A DNA stretch of 5,660 nucleotides from the NCBI GenBank assembly GCA_013002425.1, contig JABDJQ010000468.1, positions 1 through 5,660 on the forward strand. The letters are read 5' to 3'. Each line of letters starts with the position of its first letter. The stretch's first letter is position 1. Below the pieces are notes generated by a model. That model made no database searches, had not been told where the DNA came from, and saw only the letters and a list, made by a program, of their open reading frames with translations. Shown here one piece after another: positions 1 to 5,660 of this stretch. This DNA is from Gemmatimonadota bacterium. GTDB lineage: Bacteria > Orphanbacterota > Orphanbacteria > Orphanbacterales > Orphanbacteraceae. Both the position numbers and the translations under genes were made by a program.

Positions 1-1151
1 GCATCGAGCTTTCCACTTCGCTGTCGTTCGACGACGACGAAATCGAAACGACATGGTTCGGGGGCGGCGCCAGTCGCAGCATCGACGATCTGCAGGTCGG
101 TGGGCTTTCGTTCCTCTACCCGATTCCGACATACCGCGGATCGCTCGTATTCGGAATCAGCATCGATCGCATCCAGAACTACAACCTCGCCTATGAACGC
201 GCGGGGCGCGACCCCGATCTTTCGTTCTTCGGCTCTCTTGACGACGACATTGCGCCGCCGGGTGAGGTAAGGGATCGTCACGACCGTGAAGGGAAACTGA
301 ATCTCGTGTCCGGCGCCGTCGGCTGGGATGTATCTCCCCGCCTTTCGCTCGGCGTCGCGCTGTCAGTACTTTACGGCTCGATCTTCGACGAGCAGACATT
401 CACGACGACCGATACGGACGGGATCGACCCCGACCTCGCGTCGAGCGAAGTCTACTATCTGCTCGACAGCGACGTCACGGGTGTCAGCGGGCTGCTGGGT
501 GTGACGTACAAAGCTTCTCCTTCTTTTCGATTCGGAGGCGTTCTGGGTCTTCCTCGCGCGGTCGAACTGGAGCGTTTCGAGCAGTTTCGTATCGTCGATC
601 GGTTCGATGACGGTTCGGAATCGCTCGAACTCGAAACGACGATCCCCCCGAACGAAGAGATCACCTACCCGTGGTGGTTCGGCTTCGGCGTCGCGTTCGG
701 GGCGAAGGGGCTGCTGGTCGCCGGCGACATTCGCTACTCGGACTGGCGTGAAATGAAGGACAAAGTGGCGGGGACCGAGTTCTTTCTGAGACCGTATTAC
801 AAGGAAACGGCGTCCGTAAGCCTGGGAGCCGAGTATCTCTTCCCTTCGATTCCGCTCCGCGTTCGCGCAGGCTATCGCTACGAGCCCGTGCCGTTCAATC
901 TGACTTACGTGCCGCTCGCGGGGGAACTCGTCTTGACGGACGGGCGGGATCCGGCGGAGGTCGATGTCGAACTCGACGGCGAGCGGGACTTCTTCAGTCT
1001 GGGTGCGGGGTATCTGTTCGGGGCGGTCATGACGGTGGATCTCGCGGGGGAACCCGGCGGCTTCGACCGGGCGCACCTCTTCGAACCCGACCTCTATAAT
1101 GAGAAGCGTACTTCGAGCCGCCTGATCGGTACGGCGTCGTACCGGTTCTAG
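1..1151 (+). CDS. FadL/OMPP1/TodX-like outer-membrane transport protein (5' end missing)
   Basis: The frame is open from base 3 to the TAG at 1149-1151, giving 382 visible residues. The start and signal peptide lie off the left edge, and the GTG at 306 is internal. The product reads as a beta-barrel: alternating polar/hydrophobic strands, many Gly, Tyr and Phe, acidic loops, and a C-terminal IGTASYRF with terminal Phe and Tyr two residues before it, the signal recognised by the BAM assembly machinery. FadL-family features include an early segment WFGGGASRSIDDLQVGGLSF followed by YPIPTYRGSLVFG, a mid-protein FGGVLGLP strand, the LLVAGDIRYSDW strand, and the late pair SLGAEYLF / RVRAGYRYEP. FadL proteins are about 400-450 residues, so perhaps 40-80 residues are missing. 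By family it would carry hydrophobic compounds across the outer membrane; the substrate cannot be read. It converges on the reductase gene. Another barrel family remains possible, as the assignment rests on overall pattern and not on a diagnostic motif. Confidence 0.72.
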   Translation, partial: IELSTSLSFDDDEIETTWFGGGASRSIDDLQVGGLSFLYPIPTYRGSLVFGISIDRIQNYNLAYERAGRDPDLSFFGSLDDDIAPPGEVRDRHDREGKLNLVSGAVGWDVSPRLSLGVALSVLYGSIFDEQTFTTTDTDGIDPDLASSEVYYLLDSDVTGVSGLLGVTYKASPSFRFGGVLGLPRAVELERFEQFRIVDRFDDGSESLELETTIPPNEEITYPWWFGFGVAFGAKGLLVAGDIRYSDWREMKDKVAGTEFFLRPYYKETASVSLGAEYLFPSIPLRVRAGYRYEPVPFNLTYVPLAGELVLTDGRDPAEVDVELDGERDFFSLGAGYLFGAVMTVDLAGEPGGFDRAHLFEPDLYNEKRTSSRLIGTASYRF

Positions 1152-2083
1152 CTCTCGTTCGCGTCTTCGCGGGCGCGCACGGCCGCGGCGAGATGCCGGT
1201 TTACCGGCACGGGGATTTCGTGCCGTGCCGCGTAGTGAACGATCCGCTCGTTCAGAAAGTCGATTTCCGTCTTTCGTCCTGTCGCGAGATCGAGAAGCAT
1301 CGAGTTCCTGTTCCCCGCCGTGTTGTTCGCGATCTCCTCGGTCTTTTCCACGAGGTCGAATCGATAGCCGGTTTCCGCGAACGCGACCGCCTGCCCCTCG
1401 TCGATGACCGACCGGAGCAGCTTGCGAAGAGCCCCCGACCGAATGATGACCCCGTTCACGACGCCCGCAAGCGCCCCGACCGGATTGATCGCGGCGTTCA
1501 CGATCAGCTTGCGCCAGATTTCCCGCTTGATGTCGTGCGCGATGCGGGCGGGAAGCCCGCTGCGTTCGAGCAGCTGCACGATCTCGCCGAGTGTTTCGGA
1601 CTGTTCGCCGGGTGCAAGGGGCGCGCCGAGGTACGTCTTGCCGATACCGAAACGAGTGACGACGCCCGGCCTTCGCAGGCTCGCACCCTCGTAGACGATC
1701 GCTCGCGCCAGCGTTTCCGACGGGAGCGTCTCCGCCGCCACGGACTCGATCCCCTCCCCGTTCTGGAGCAGGAGCACGATGCCCGGTGGCGTGGTGAGCG
1801 CGGCAACTTCCCGGCACGCGTTCCGGAGGCCGCGGGTCTTCACCGCGATCGCGACACAGTCCCACGATTCGTCGGGCAGGGTGGTTTCGGCGTGGGGACG
1901 GAACAGGGCCTCGCCGGACCCGGACTCCACGAGAAGTCCGTTCGCGCGCACGGCATCCACATGCGGCGCGCGACCGATGAGCGTGACCCGTGCATGCGTT
2001 GTGAGCAGGCCCCCGAAAAGCGAGCCGATCGCGCCCGCCCCGAGGACGGCGATTCTGGGAGAGCCTGCACTCATGGGCTGCAT
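1148..2083 (-). CDS. panE: 2-dehydropantoate 2-reductase (ketopantoate reductase, PanE/ApbA family)
   Basis: Complete 311-residue protein, matching the usual ~300 of the family. PanE reduces ketopantoate to pantoate with NADPH in the cytoplasm, a step to pantothenate and CoA. Visible motifs: N-terminal Rossmann strand with G15-A-G-A-I-G20; LLLQNG at 105-109; W190-R-K192-L with N196 and N200-P201, holding the Lys expected to be catalytic; and S261-M-L-L-D265 followed by GRKTEID with E273, the C-terminal substrate-binding block. No key residue is missing. The start ATG at 2083 is chosen because the Rossmann strand begins about nine residues later and a GGAGG lies upstream (15-base spacer, rather long). 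The ATG at 2074 (308 residues) is an alternative. Upstream extension to 2266 would add an unrelated Arg-rich leader inside the divergent gene. The gene stands alone on its strand. Family members acting on other 2-keto acids exist, so pantothenate synthesis is family knowledge and not proven here. Confidence 0.9.
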   Translation of the reverse strand: MQPMSAGSPRIAVLGAGAIGSLFGGLLTTHARVTLIGRAPHVDAVRANGLLVESGSGEALFRPHAETTLPDESWDCVAIAVKTRGLRNACREVAALTTPPGIVLLLQNGEGIESVAAETLPSETLARAIVYEGASLRRPGVVTRFGIGKTYLGAPLAPGEQSETLGEIVQLLERSGLPARIAHDIKREIWRKLIVNAAINPVGALAGVVNGVIIRSGALRKLLRSVIDEGQAVAFAETGYRFDLVEKTEEIANNTAGNRNSMLLDLATGRKTEIDFLNERIVHYAARHEIPVPVNRHLAAAVRAREDANES

Positions 2084-2098
2084 CGTAACAGATAGAAG

Positions 2099-2103
2099 CC
2101 TCC
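2099..2103 (-). promoter_or_regulatory. Shine-Dalgarno GGAGG of the reductase gene
   Basis: On the minus strand this reads GGAGG. It ends 15 bases before the ATG at 2083 and 24 bases before the alternative ATG at 2074. The shorter spacing favours 2083 as the start, although 15 bases is beyond the usual 5-10. No other purine-rich site lies closer, and no convincing -35/-10 pair for the reductase was seen. Confidence 0.5.
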
Positions 2104-2104
2104 G

Positions 2105-2133
2105 TTGACAGCCGCCCCCCGGAAAGGTACTCT
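2105..2133 (+). promoter_or_regulatory. Candidate sigma70-type promoter for the polysaccharide operon
   Basis: A perfect TTGACA (-35) at 2105-2110 is followed by a 17-base spacer and TACTCT (-10) at 2128-2133, which keeps the T, A and final T of TATAAT but only 3 of 6 bases. It sits in the 61-base divergent region and points toward the deacetylase gene. Transcription would begin near 2139-2141, only about 4-6 bases before the ATG at 2145, so the mRNA would have almost no leader. The weak -10 and the GC-rich spacer (a run of C) keep confidence modest. Confidence 0.42.
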
Positions 2134-2144
2134 GCCGCCACGCC

Positions 2145-3827
2145 ATGCACGTCGCATTCACAACCGACGACGAAGGAGCGCGACCGGTCTTCGCCTGGGT
2201 GCTCCGCCATCTCCTCACATGCCGCGGGTGGTTTCCAGAGACCAGCAAGGCCGTCTCCGAACGCACCGTTACGATTCACTATGGCGACGCGCAGTCGCCT
2301 CCCGAGGCCGGTGAAGCGCCCGGGCCTCTGCTGCTGATCGATCGCGGTTCCGCTCCGTTCAGCGCCCCCCCGCCTCCTCCCGGCAAGGCACGGGCTCCGG
2401 AGGGGCGTGAATTGCTGGTGTCGTATCCGGATGCGGGCGCCGGGCGGCCCGCGGGCGGCCGGACGATCTGGACCCGTGAAGACGGATCCGGTCTCGCCAC
2501 GCTGGAGAGCGCTTCCGATTCTACCGGGAGATCGATCGTCACATTGAGCGCCGACGTGGTCCATCCCGCCGCTTTTCTGGTGACGCGTAACGAAGAGCGC
2601 AACGGACCGCGCGATTCCCTCGATCGTTTCGATCCCGCAGGTAGCTGGCTCGCAAAACACGGCCTGCTCGAAACTCCGGTCGTCGACGAAATCGGCTGGC
2701 TGTTCCACGATCTGTTGCGCCGGCTTCTCGAGAGCTCCGGTTCGTGGAGCGCGTGCCGTTCGCCATGGCCGGCCGGCCGTTCCCATGCAATCGCGATCAC
2801 GCACGATCAGGACCAGTCGATTCGATGGGAACGCAGGCTGGCGCGGCACACGCTGGGCGCGTTGCGAGGGCCGGACCGCCGGCGGCAGGTCGCACTGCTT
2901 CTGCGGGACCTGCGCGAAGGCGCGGTTTCACCGGTGCTGATGACGGACCGGCTCCTGCGCTGGGAGCGCGAGCGAAACGTCGAGGCTACATATTTCTTCC
3001 TGACCGTTCCTCGCGATCGTTTCGGAAGGCGTTACGACGTGTCCTCGGCTCCGTTCCGCCGCCTTCTGGGCGCCATGCGAAGCGAAGGGCATTCCGTCGG
3101 TCTGCACGGCAGCCTGCGTACCTGCGGGGACGGGGATCTGTTCGAACGGGAGCGGGCTCGGATCGGTGATGTGCTCGGTAGTCCTCCCGCGGGAGTCCGT
3201 CAACATTATTTGAGAATTCAATTACCCGAAACGTGGGCTTTGCAGCAGAAGGCGGGGTTTCGCTACGACGCCTCGCTCGGCTTTCCGGATCAGCCGGGAT
3301 TTCGCGCGGGAACGAGCTATCCGTTCCCGCCGGAGAACATGCCGTCGTTTCTCGCGATCCCCCTGACCGGAATGGACCGCGCCCTTCTCGCGCGCGGACT
3401 CACGACACCCGAGGCGTGGCACGAGTGGGCGGCGCCGGCGCGACGGGCGGAAGGCCTCGTGGATGTGCTGTGGCACCCTTACTTCGTCGATTCCGACCTC
3501 GGGCCTGACAGGGAGCGGGCGACGATCGCGATGCTCGACTGGGCGTCGTCGTCGGGGGCCTGGGTGGCCGGGCTCGACCGGATCGACGAGTGGTGGCGGG
3601 CAAGGAACGCCTTCCGGATGATCGAAACCGGCGTTGCGGCGGGCGAGGAGCGAATCGTCTTCCGCGCCGACGCCCCGATCAGGGAACTCGCGCTCACACT
3701 CGAAGGCGCGGATTCCGATATTCGGATTGCAGGGACTGACGGAATCGAGGCACGATGGTCCGGAGCGAGGATTACGGTCGACGCCGAGGCCGGAGGCACG
3801 ATGACGCTATCGAGGAAAAAGCGATGA
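2145..3827 (+). CDS. Polysaccharide deacetylase-like protein (CE4-related, NodB fold) with DUF7033-like N-terminal domain
   Basis: A 560-residue protein. Residues ~1-200 resemble the DUF7033-type domain that precedes deacetylases in exopolysaccharide clusters: FLVTRNEE at 144-151, then DRF and LETPVVDEIGWL at 175-186. The deacetylase domain starts with AIAITHDQD at 215-223, whose D221 and D223 match the catalytic-base/metal Asp pair of CE4 enzymes. It continues with GHSVGLHGS (H316, H321), GVRQHYLR (R352, H354), GFRYDASLGF (371-380), GFRAGTSYPF (385-394) and VLWHPYF with H444. About 75 beta-rich residues follow after ~485, without assignment. No signal peptide or membrane segment is seen, so it is probably cytoplasmic, unlike many secreted CE4 enzymes. 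By family it would remove N- or O-acetyl groups from a sugar; the substrate is unknown. ATG 2145 is the only in-frame start after the TGA at 2106, and no well-placed Shine-Dalgarno precedes it (GGAAAGG lies 17 bases away). A Pro run sits at 75-79. It overlaps the next gene by four bases. Confidence 0.85.
   Translation: MHVAFTTDDEGARPVFAWVLRHLLTCRGWFPETSKAVSERTVTIHYGDAQSPPEAGEAPGPLLLIDRGSAPFSAPPPPPGKARAPEGRELLVSYPDAGAGRPAGGRTIWTREDGSGLATLESASDSTGRSIVTLSADVVHPAAFLVTRNEERNGPRDSLDRFDPAGSWLAKHGLLETPVVDEIGWLFHDLLRRLLESSGSWSACRSPWPAGRSHAIAITHDQDQSIRWERRLARHTLGALRGPDRRRQVALLLRDLREGAVSPVLMTDRLLRWERERNVEATYFFLTVPRDRFGRRYDVSSAPFRRLLGAMRSEGHSVGLHGSLRTCGDGDLFERERARIGDVLGSPPAGVRQHYLRIQLPETWALQQKAGFRYDASLGFPDQPGFRAGTSYPFPPENMPSFLAIPLTGMDRALLARGLTTPEAWHEWAAPARRAEGLVDVLWHPYFVDSDLGPDRERATIAMLDWASSSGAWVAGLDRIDEWWRARNAFRMIETGVAAGEERIVFRADAPIRELALTLEGADSDIRIAGTDGIEARWSGARITVDAEAGGTMTLSRKKR
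3812..3815 (+). promoter_or_regulatory. Shine-Dalgarno GAGG of the acyltransferase gene
   Basis: GAGG followed by an A-rich stretch lies 8 bases before the ATG at 3824. It supports that start over the ATG at 3755, which sits deep inside the deacetylase gene and would add 23 Arg/Asp-rich residues foreign to the family. Confidence 0.65.
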
Positions 3828-4351
3828 AAAGGGCTCTCCGGAAGCTTCTGCGCGCCCTTTTTCGCATTCCGCCCGGCGTTTCGTTTTCGTTCTGGTGGAT
3901 GAACGTCTACGCGAAGAAGATCCTGCGTATCAACGCCGACTGCCCGTGGCCCGTGCACATGACGTCGACGATCGTGCACCCCGATCGCGTCAAGTTCGGG
4001 AGCGGGCACTACCCCGGTGACTCTCCCGGCAACTACATTCAGGCTTACAACGGAATCGAGATCGGCGACGACGTGAACCTCGCGCCGAACGTCGGCCTCA
4101 TTTCCGCCAATCACGATCCTCTGGATAACAGCCGGCATCTCGCCGCGCCTCCCATCCGGATCGGGGATCACTCGTGGATCGGCATCGGTGCGGTCGTGCT
4201 GCCCGGGGTCGCACTCGGTGCGTACACGATCGTCGGCGCGGGATCTGTCGTTACCAAGAGCTTCCCCGAAGGCCGTTGCGTACTCGCCGGATCGCCGGCC
4301 CGTATCGTGAAGACTCTCGACTCCCCTTCTGAAGGAGACGCCACGATTTGA
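3824..4351 (+). CDS. Hexapeptide-repeat (left-handed beta-helix) acyltransferase, maltose/NodL O-acetyltransferase-like
   Basis: A 175-residue protein, typical in length for small acetyl-CoA-dependent sugar O-acetyltransferases. Hexapeptide repeats of the [LIV]-G-x-x-x-x kind run through ~77-145: IEIGDD, VNLAPN, IRIGDHSWIG, AVVLPGVALGAYTIVGAGSVVT, ending in the family hallmark AGSPARIVKTL at 155-165. SANHD at 94-98 contains H97, the probable catalytic His of this family. Residues 1-35 are basic and aromatic (RALRKLLRALFRI, then FSFWWM), perhaps an amphipathic membrane-docking helix. The start ATG overlaps the deacetylase TGA as ATGA, and a GAGG lies 8 bases upstream. The gene overlaps the flippase start as TTGA. 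By family it would acetylate a sugar hydroxyl or amino group in the cytoplasm; in this context the target is likely a sugar of the surface polysaccharide (inference). The acyl donor and exact acceptor cannot be read. Confidence 0.92.
   Translation: MKRALRKLLRALFRIPPGVSFSFWWMNVYAKKILRINADCPWPVHMTSTIVHPDRVKFGSGHYPGDSPGNYIQAYNGIEIGDDVNLAPNVGLISANHDPLDNSRHLAAPPIRIGDHSWIGIGAVVLPGVALGAYTIVGAGSVVTKSFPEGRCVLAGSPARIVKTLDSPSEGDATI
4332..4337 (+). promoter_or_regulatory. Shine-Dalgarno AAGGAG deciding the TTG start of the flippase
   Basis: A strong AAGGAG lies 10 bases before TTG 4348, inside the last codons of the acyltransferase gene. No comparable site precedes the next possible starts (GTG 4387, or the first in-frame ATG, which is residue 52 and would delete the first membrane segment). 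This fixes TTG as the likely start. Confidence 0.75.
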
Positions 4352-5660
4352 CGGAGAGCCTGACCAGACGCGTCGGCGCGATCGGCGTGTCGCGCATCAT
4401 TGCGACTTCGGTCAACGTACTCGTCGTCAACGTCGTTCTCTCCCGCGCGCTCGACCAGAATCTGTACGGCACGTTCCAGCAGACCTGGTTCTTCGCGCAG
4501 ATGCTGATGGAGCTGTTTCTTCTCGGCTTCCCCGTCGCGATCCTCTACTTCCTGCCGAAGATGACGGAGCCCGAACGCAAGGGTTTCCTGTCGCGCGCTC
4601 TCTTGATTCTTTTCGCGGTCGGCGCCGTGCTCGCCGCCGGCCTCTGGCTCGGCGCTCCGCGGCTTGCGGTGTTCTTCAATAACGACGCGCTGACAGCATC
4701 GTTCCGCATCATCGCCTGGTACGCGCTCTTCGCTCTCCCCGGCATTCCGCTCGACGCATTCCTGATCACGATGGGCAGGCACCGCACGCTCGGGATCGTC
4801 ACGATTCTTCACAGCGTCTTCTTCGTACTCGCGGTTCTCGTTCCGCTCGGGGCGGGGCTCCCGTTCGCCGCCCTGATCTGGGGCGTCGTTCTCTACGGTC
4901 TCTTCAAGAGCGGGGTTCTTTATGGAACGGCGTTCCATTCCGTCCGCACGGTCGAGGGGCGCGCGCCGCGTTCCTTCTGGGGCGGATTCGTCCGCTACGC
5001 GATTCCCGTCGGATTGAACGACATTCTGCGCGTCGTCGCCCGCTGGCTCGACAAAACGATCGTGTCGGCCGCGTTTGATCCGGCAACGTTCGCGATCTAC
5101 GCGAACGGGGCGATGGAGATTCCGTTCGTGAACGTCATCGCGGGTTCGATTTCCCAGGTCGTCATGCCCGAGATGTCGAAGCTGGCGGAAGGAACGAGCA
5201 GACAGGGGCTGATCACGCTCTGGCACCGCGTGATTCGCAAGACCGCGATGCTTCTGCTCCCCCTCTTCTTCTTCCTCTTCGCGTTCGCGGTTCCCCTGAT
5301 GATCGTTCTCTTCTCCGAGCGCTATGCCGCAAGCGCGGGCCCGTTCCGTCTCTATCTGCTGCTGCTCCCGCTTCGCGCCGCCACGTACACACCGATTCTA
5401 CTCGCGCTCGGGCGTTCGAAACTGGTGGCCTGGGGCGCACTGCTCGACGTTCTGCTGAACCTCGGCCTTTCGCTCGCGCTCATTCCCCGTTTCGGCTACC
5501 TCGGCCCCGCGATTGCGACCGTGGTCGCGACCTACGCGCAGGCGGGTTTTTATCTGATCTGGGCGGGACGCATTCTGGAGAGCGGAATCGCGCGCGTTTT
5601 TCCGTGGCGGGATCTCGGCGGCCTGATGGTGCGTACGGGGATCCCGATCGTGCCGGCCGT
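4348..5660 (+). CDS. Wzx-like polysaccharide flippase / oligosaccharide exporter (MOP superfamily), 3' end missing
   Basis: The frame is open from TTG 4348 to the right edge, giving 437 complete codons; Wzx-type proteins are about 420-500 residues. The protein is strongly hydrophobic. Likely membrane segments lie near residues 10-33, 44-69, 83-103, 120-141, 148-168, 172-193, 213-230, 255-275, 296-322, 333-353, 358-380 and 386-406. Family features: charged N-terminus then a first helix, LDQNLYGTFQQ at 35-45, RWLDKTIVS at 232-240, FAIYANGAMEIPF at 248-260, SISQVVMPEM at 267-276, and FGYLGPAIATVVATY at 382-396, as in Polysacc_synt proteins. It would flip a lipid-linked glycan from the cytoplasmic to the periplasmic face of the inner membrane. 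The TTG start overlaps the upstream TGA (TTGA) behind a good AAGGAG, implying translational coupling. The cargo cannot be inferred, and a teichoic- or O-antigen-type role cannot be separated. The C-terminal helices are probably off the edge. Confidence 0.9.
   Translation, partial: MTESLTRRVGAIGVSRIIATSVNVLVVNVVLSRALDQNLYGTFQQTWFFAQMLMELFLLGFPVAILYFLPKMTEPERKGFLSRALLILFAVGAVLAAGLWLGAPRLAVFFNNDALTASFRIIAWYALFALPGIPLDAFLITMGRHRTLGIVTILHSVFFVLAVLVPLGAGLPFAALIWGVVLYGLFKSGVLYGTAFHSVRTVEGRAPRSFWGGFVRYAIPVGLNDILRVVARWLDKTIVSAAFDPATFAIYANGAMEIPFVNVIAGSISQVVMPEMSKLAEGTSRQGLITLWHRVIRKTAMLLLPLFFFLFAFAVPLMIVLFSERYAASAGPFRLYLLLLPLRAATYTPILLALGRSKLVAWGALLDVLLNLGLSLALIPRFGYLGPAIATVVATYAQAGFYLIWAGRILESGIARVFPWRDLGGLMVRTGIPIVPA

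Noticed and set aside
306..308. GTG as the start of the outer-membrane protein
   Set aside because: The same frame is open to the left edge with barrel-like sequence throughout, and a start at 306 would remove the early strands and the signal peptide.
1100..1200. Search for a bidirectional terminator between the convergent genes
   Set aside because: No stem-loop with a T-run on either strand was seen, and coding sequence fills the junction completely.
1193..2095. A 300-codon plus-strand open frame opposite the reductase
   Set aside because: Charged, repetitive composition without a family, while the opposite strand carries an intact ketopantoate reductase.
2084..2266. N-terminal extension of the reductase by 61 residues
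   Set aside because: The added part is Arg/Ser-rich, has no family counterpart before the Rossmann strand, runs into the divergent gene, and bypasses the GGAGG at 2099-2103.
2435..2465. GC-rich inverted repeats (GGGCGGCCCGC... and a GGCCGGCCGGCC palindrome at about 2765-2777)
   Set aside because: They lie inside the deacetylase coding frame, have no following T-tract, and are expected by chance from Gly/Ala/Pro/Arg codons at this GC content.
363..2849. An 828-codon open frame on the minus strand
   Set aside because: It crosses the barrel gene, the reductase gene and part of the deacetylase gene, all of which have recognisable families. Its translation is Arg-rich and without recognisable domains. 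It is an antisense shadow typical of high-GC DNA.
3204..3238. Possible internal promoter in the AT-rich patch (CATTAT, TTGAGA)
   Set aside because: No matching partner hexamer occurs at 16-18 bases on the plus strand for either element.
3755..3823. Upstream start for the acyltransferase at ATG 3755
   Set aside because: It would overlap the deacetylase by over 70 bases and add an Arg/Asp-rich leader; ATG 3824 has a well-spaced GAGG and the usual ATGA overlap.
4168..5226. A 352-codon minus-strand open frame opposite the acyltransferase and flippase
   Set aside because: Its translation is dominated by Arg, Glu and Asp with no domain, the mirror of a hydrophobic membrane protein read in reverse; the plus-strand flippase explains the region.

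Overview
The window is GC-rich (judged by eye) and comes from a Gram-negative (diderm) bacterium. The first gene encodes an outer-membrane beta-barrel ending in a barrel-type C-terminal Tyr-x-Phe, and the right half is the start of a surface-polysaccharide gene cluster. The style of the barrel protein and the deacetylase resembles FCB-group and related uncultivated lineages, but this placement is a weak impression and not a demonstrated result.

Layout: (1) 1-1151, plus strand: the 3' part of a FadL/OMPP1/TodX-like outer-membrane transporter whose start lies off the left edge. (2) 1148-2083, minus strand: a complete ketopantoate reductase-family gene (PanE/ApbA type), convergent with the barrel gene. 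Its stop shares the palindrome CTAG with the barrel gene's stop. (3) 2084-2144: a 61-base divergent intergenic region. It holds the Shine-Dalgarno of the reductase on one strand and a TTGACA-type promoter candidate reading right on the other. (4) 2145-3827, plus: a polysaccharide deacetylase-like protein with an N-terminal domain of the kind found in exopolysaccharide clusters. (5) 3824-4351, plus: a hexapeptide-repeat (left-handed beta-helix) acyltransferase. (6) 4348 to the right edge, plus: a Wzx-like polysaccharide flippase starting at TTG and running out of the window.

Genes 4-6 overlap by four bases each (ATGA and TTGA junctions) and look like one translationally coupled operon. A coherent but inferred picture is that the cytoplasmic deacetylase-like protein and the acyltransferase modify a sugar or lipid-linked glycan, which the flippase then moves across the inner membrane. 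The reductase belongs to the pantothenate/CoA pathway by family, and nothing visible ties it to the polysaccharide genes.

No RNA gene, CRISPR array, insertion sequence, attachment site or convincing intrinsic terminator was found. I did not find a clearly novel system. The most useful observations are the TTG-started flippase, the near-leaderless promoter/start arrangement of the operon, the atypical metal-site motif and extra C-terminal domain of the deacetylase, and the shared CTAG stop.
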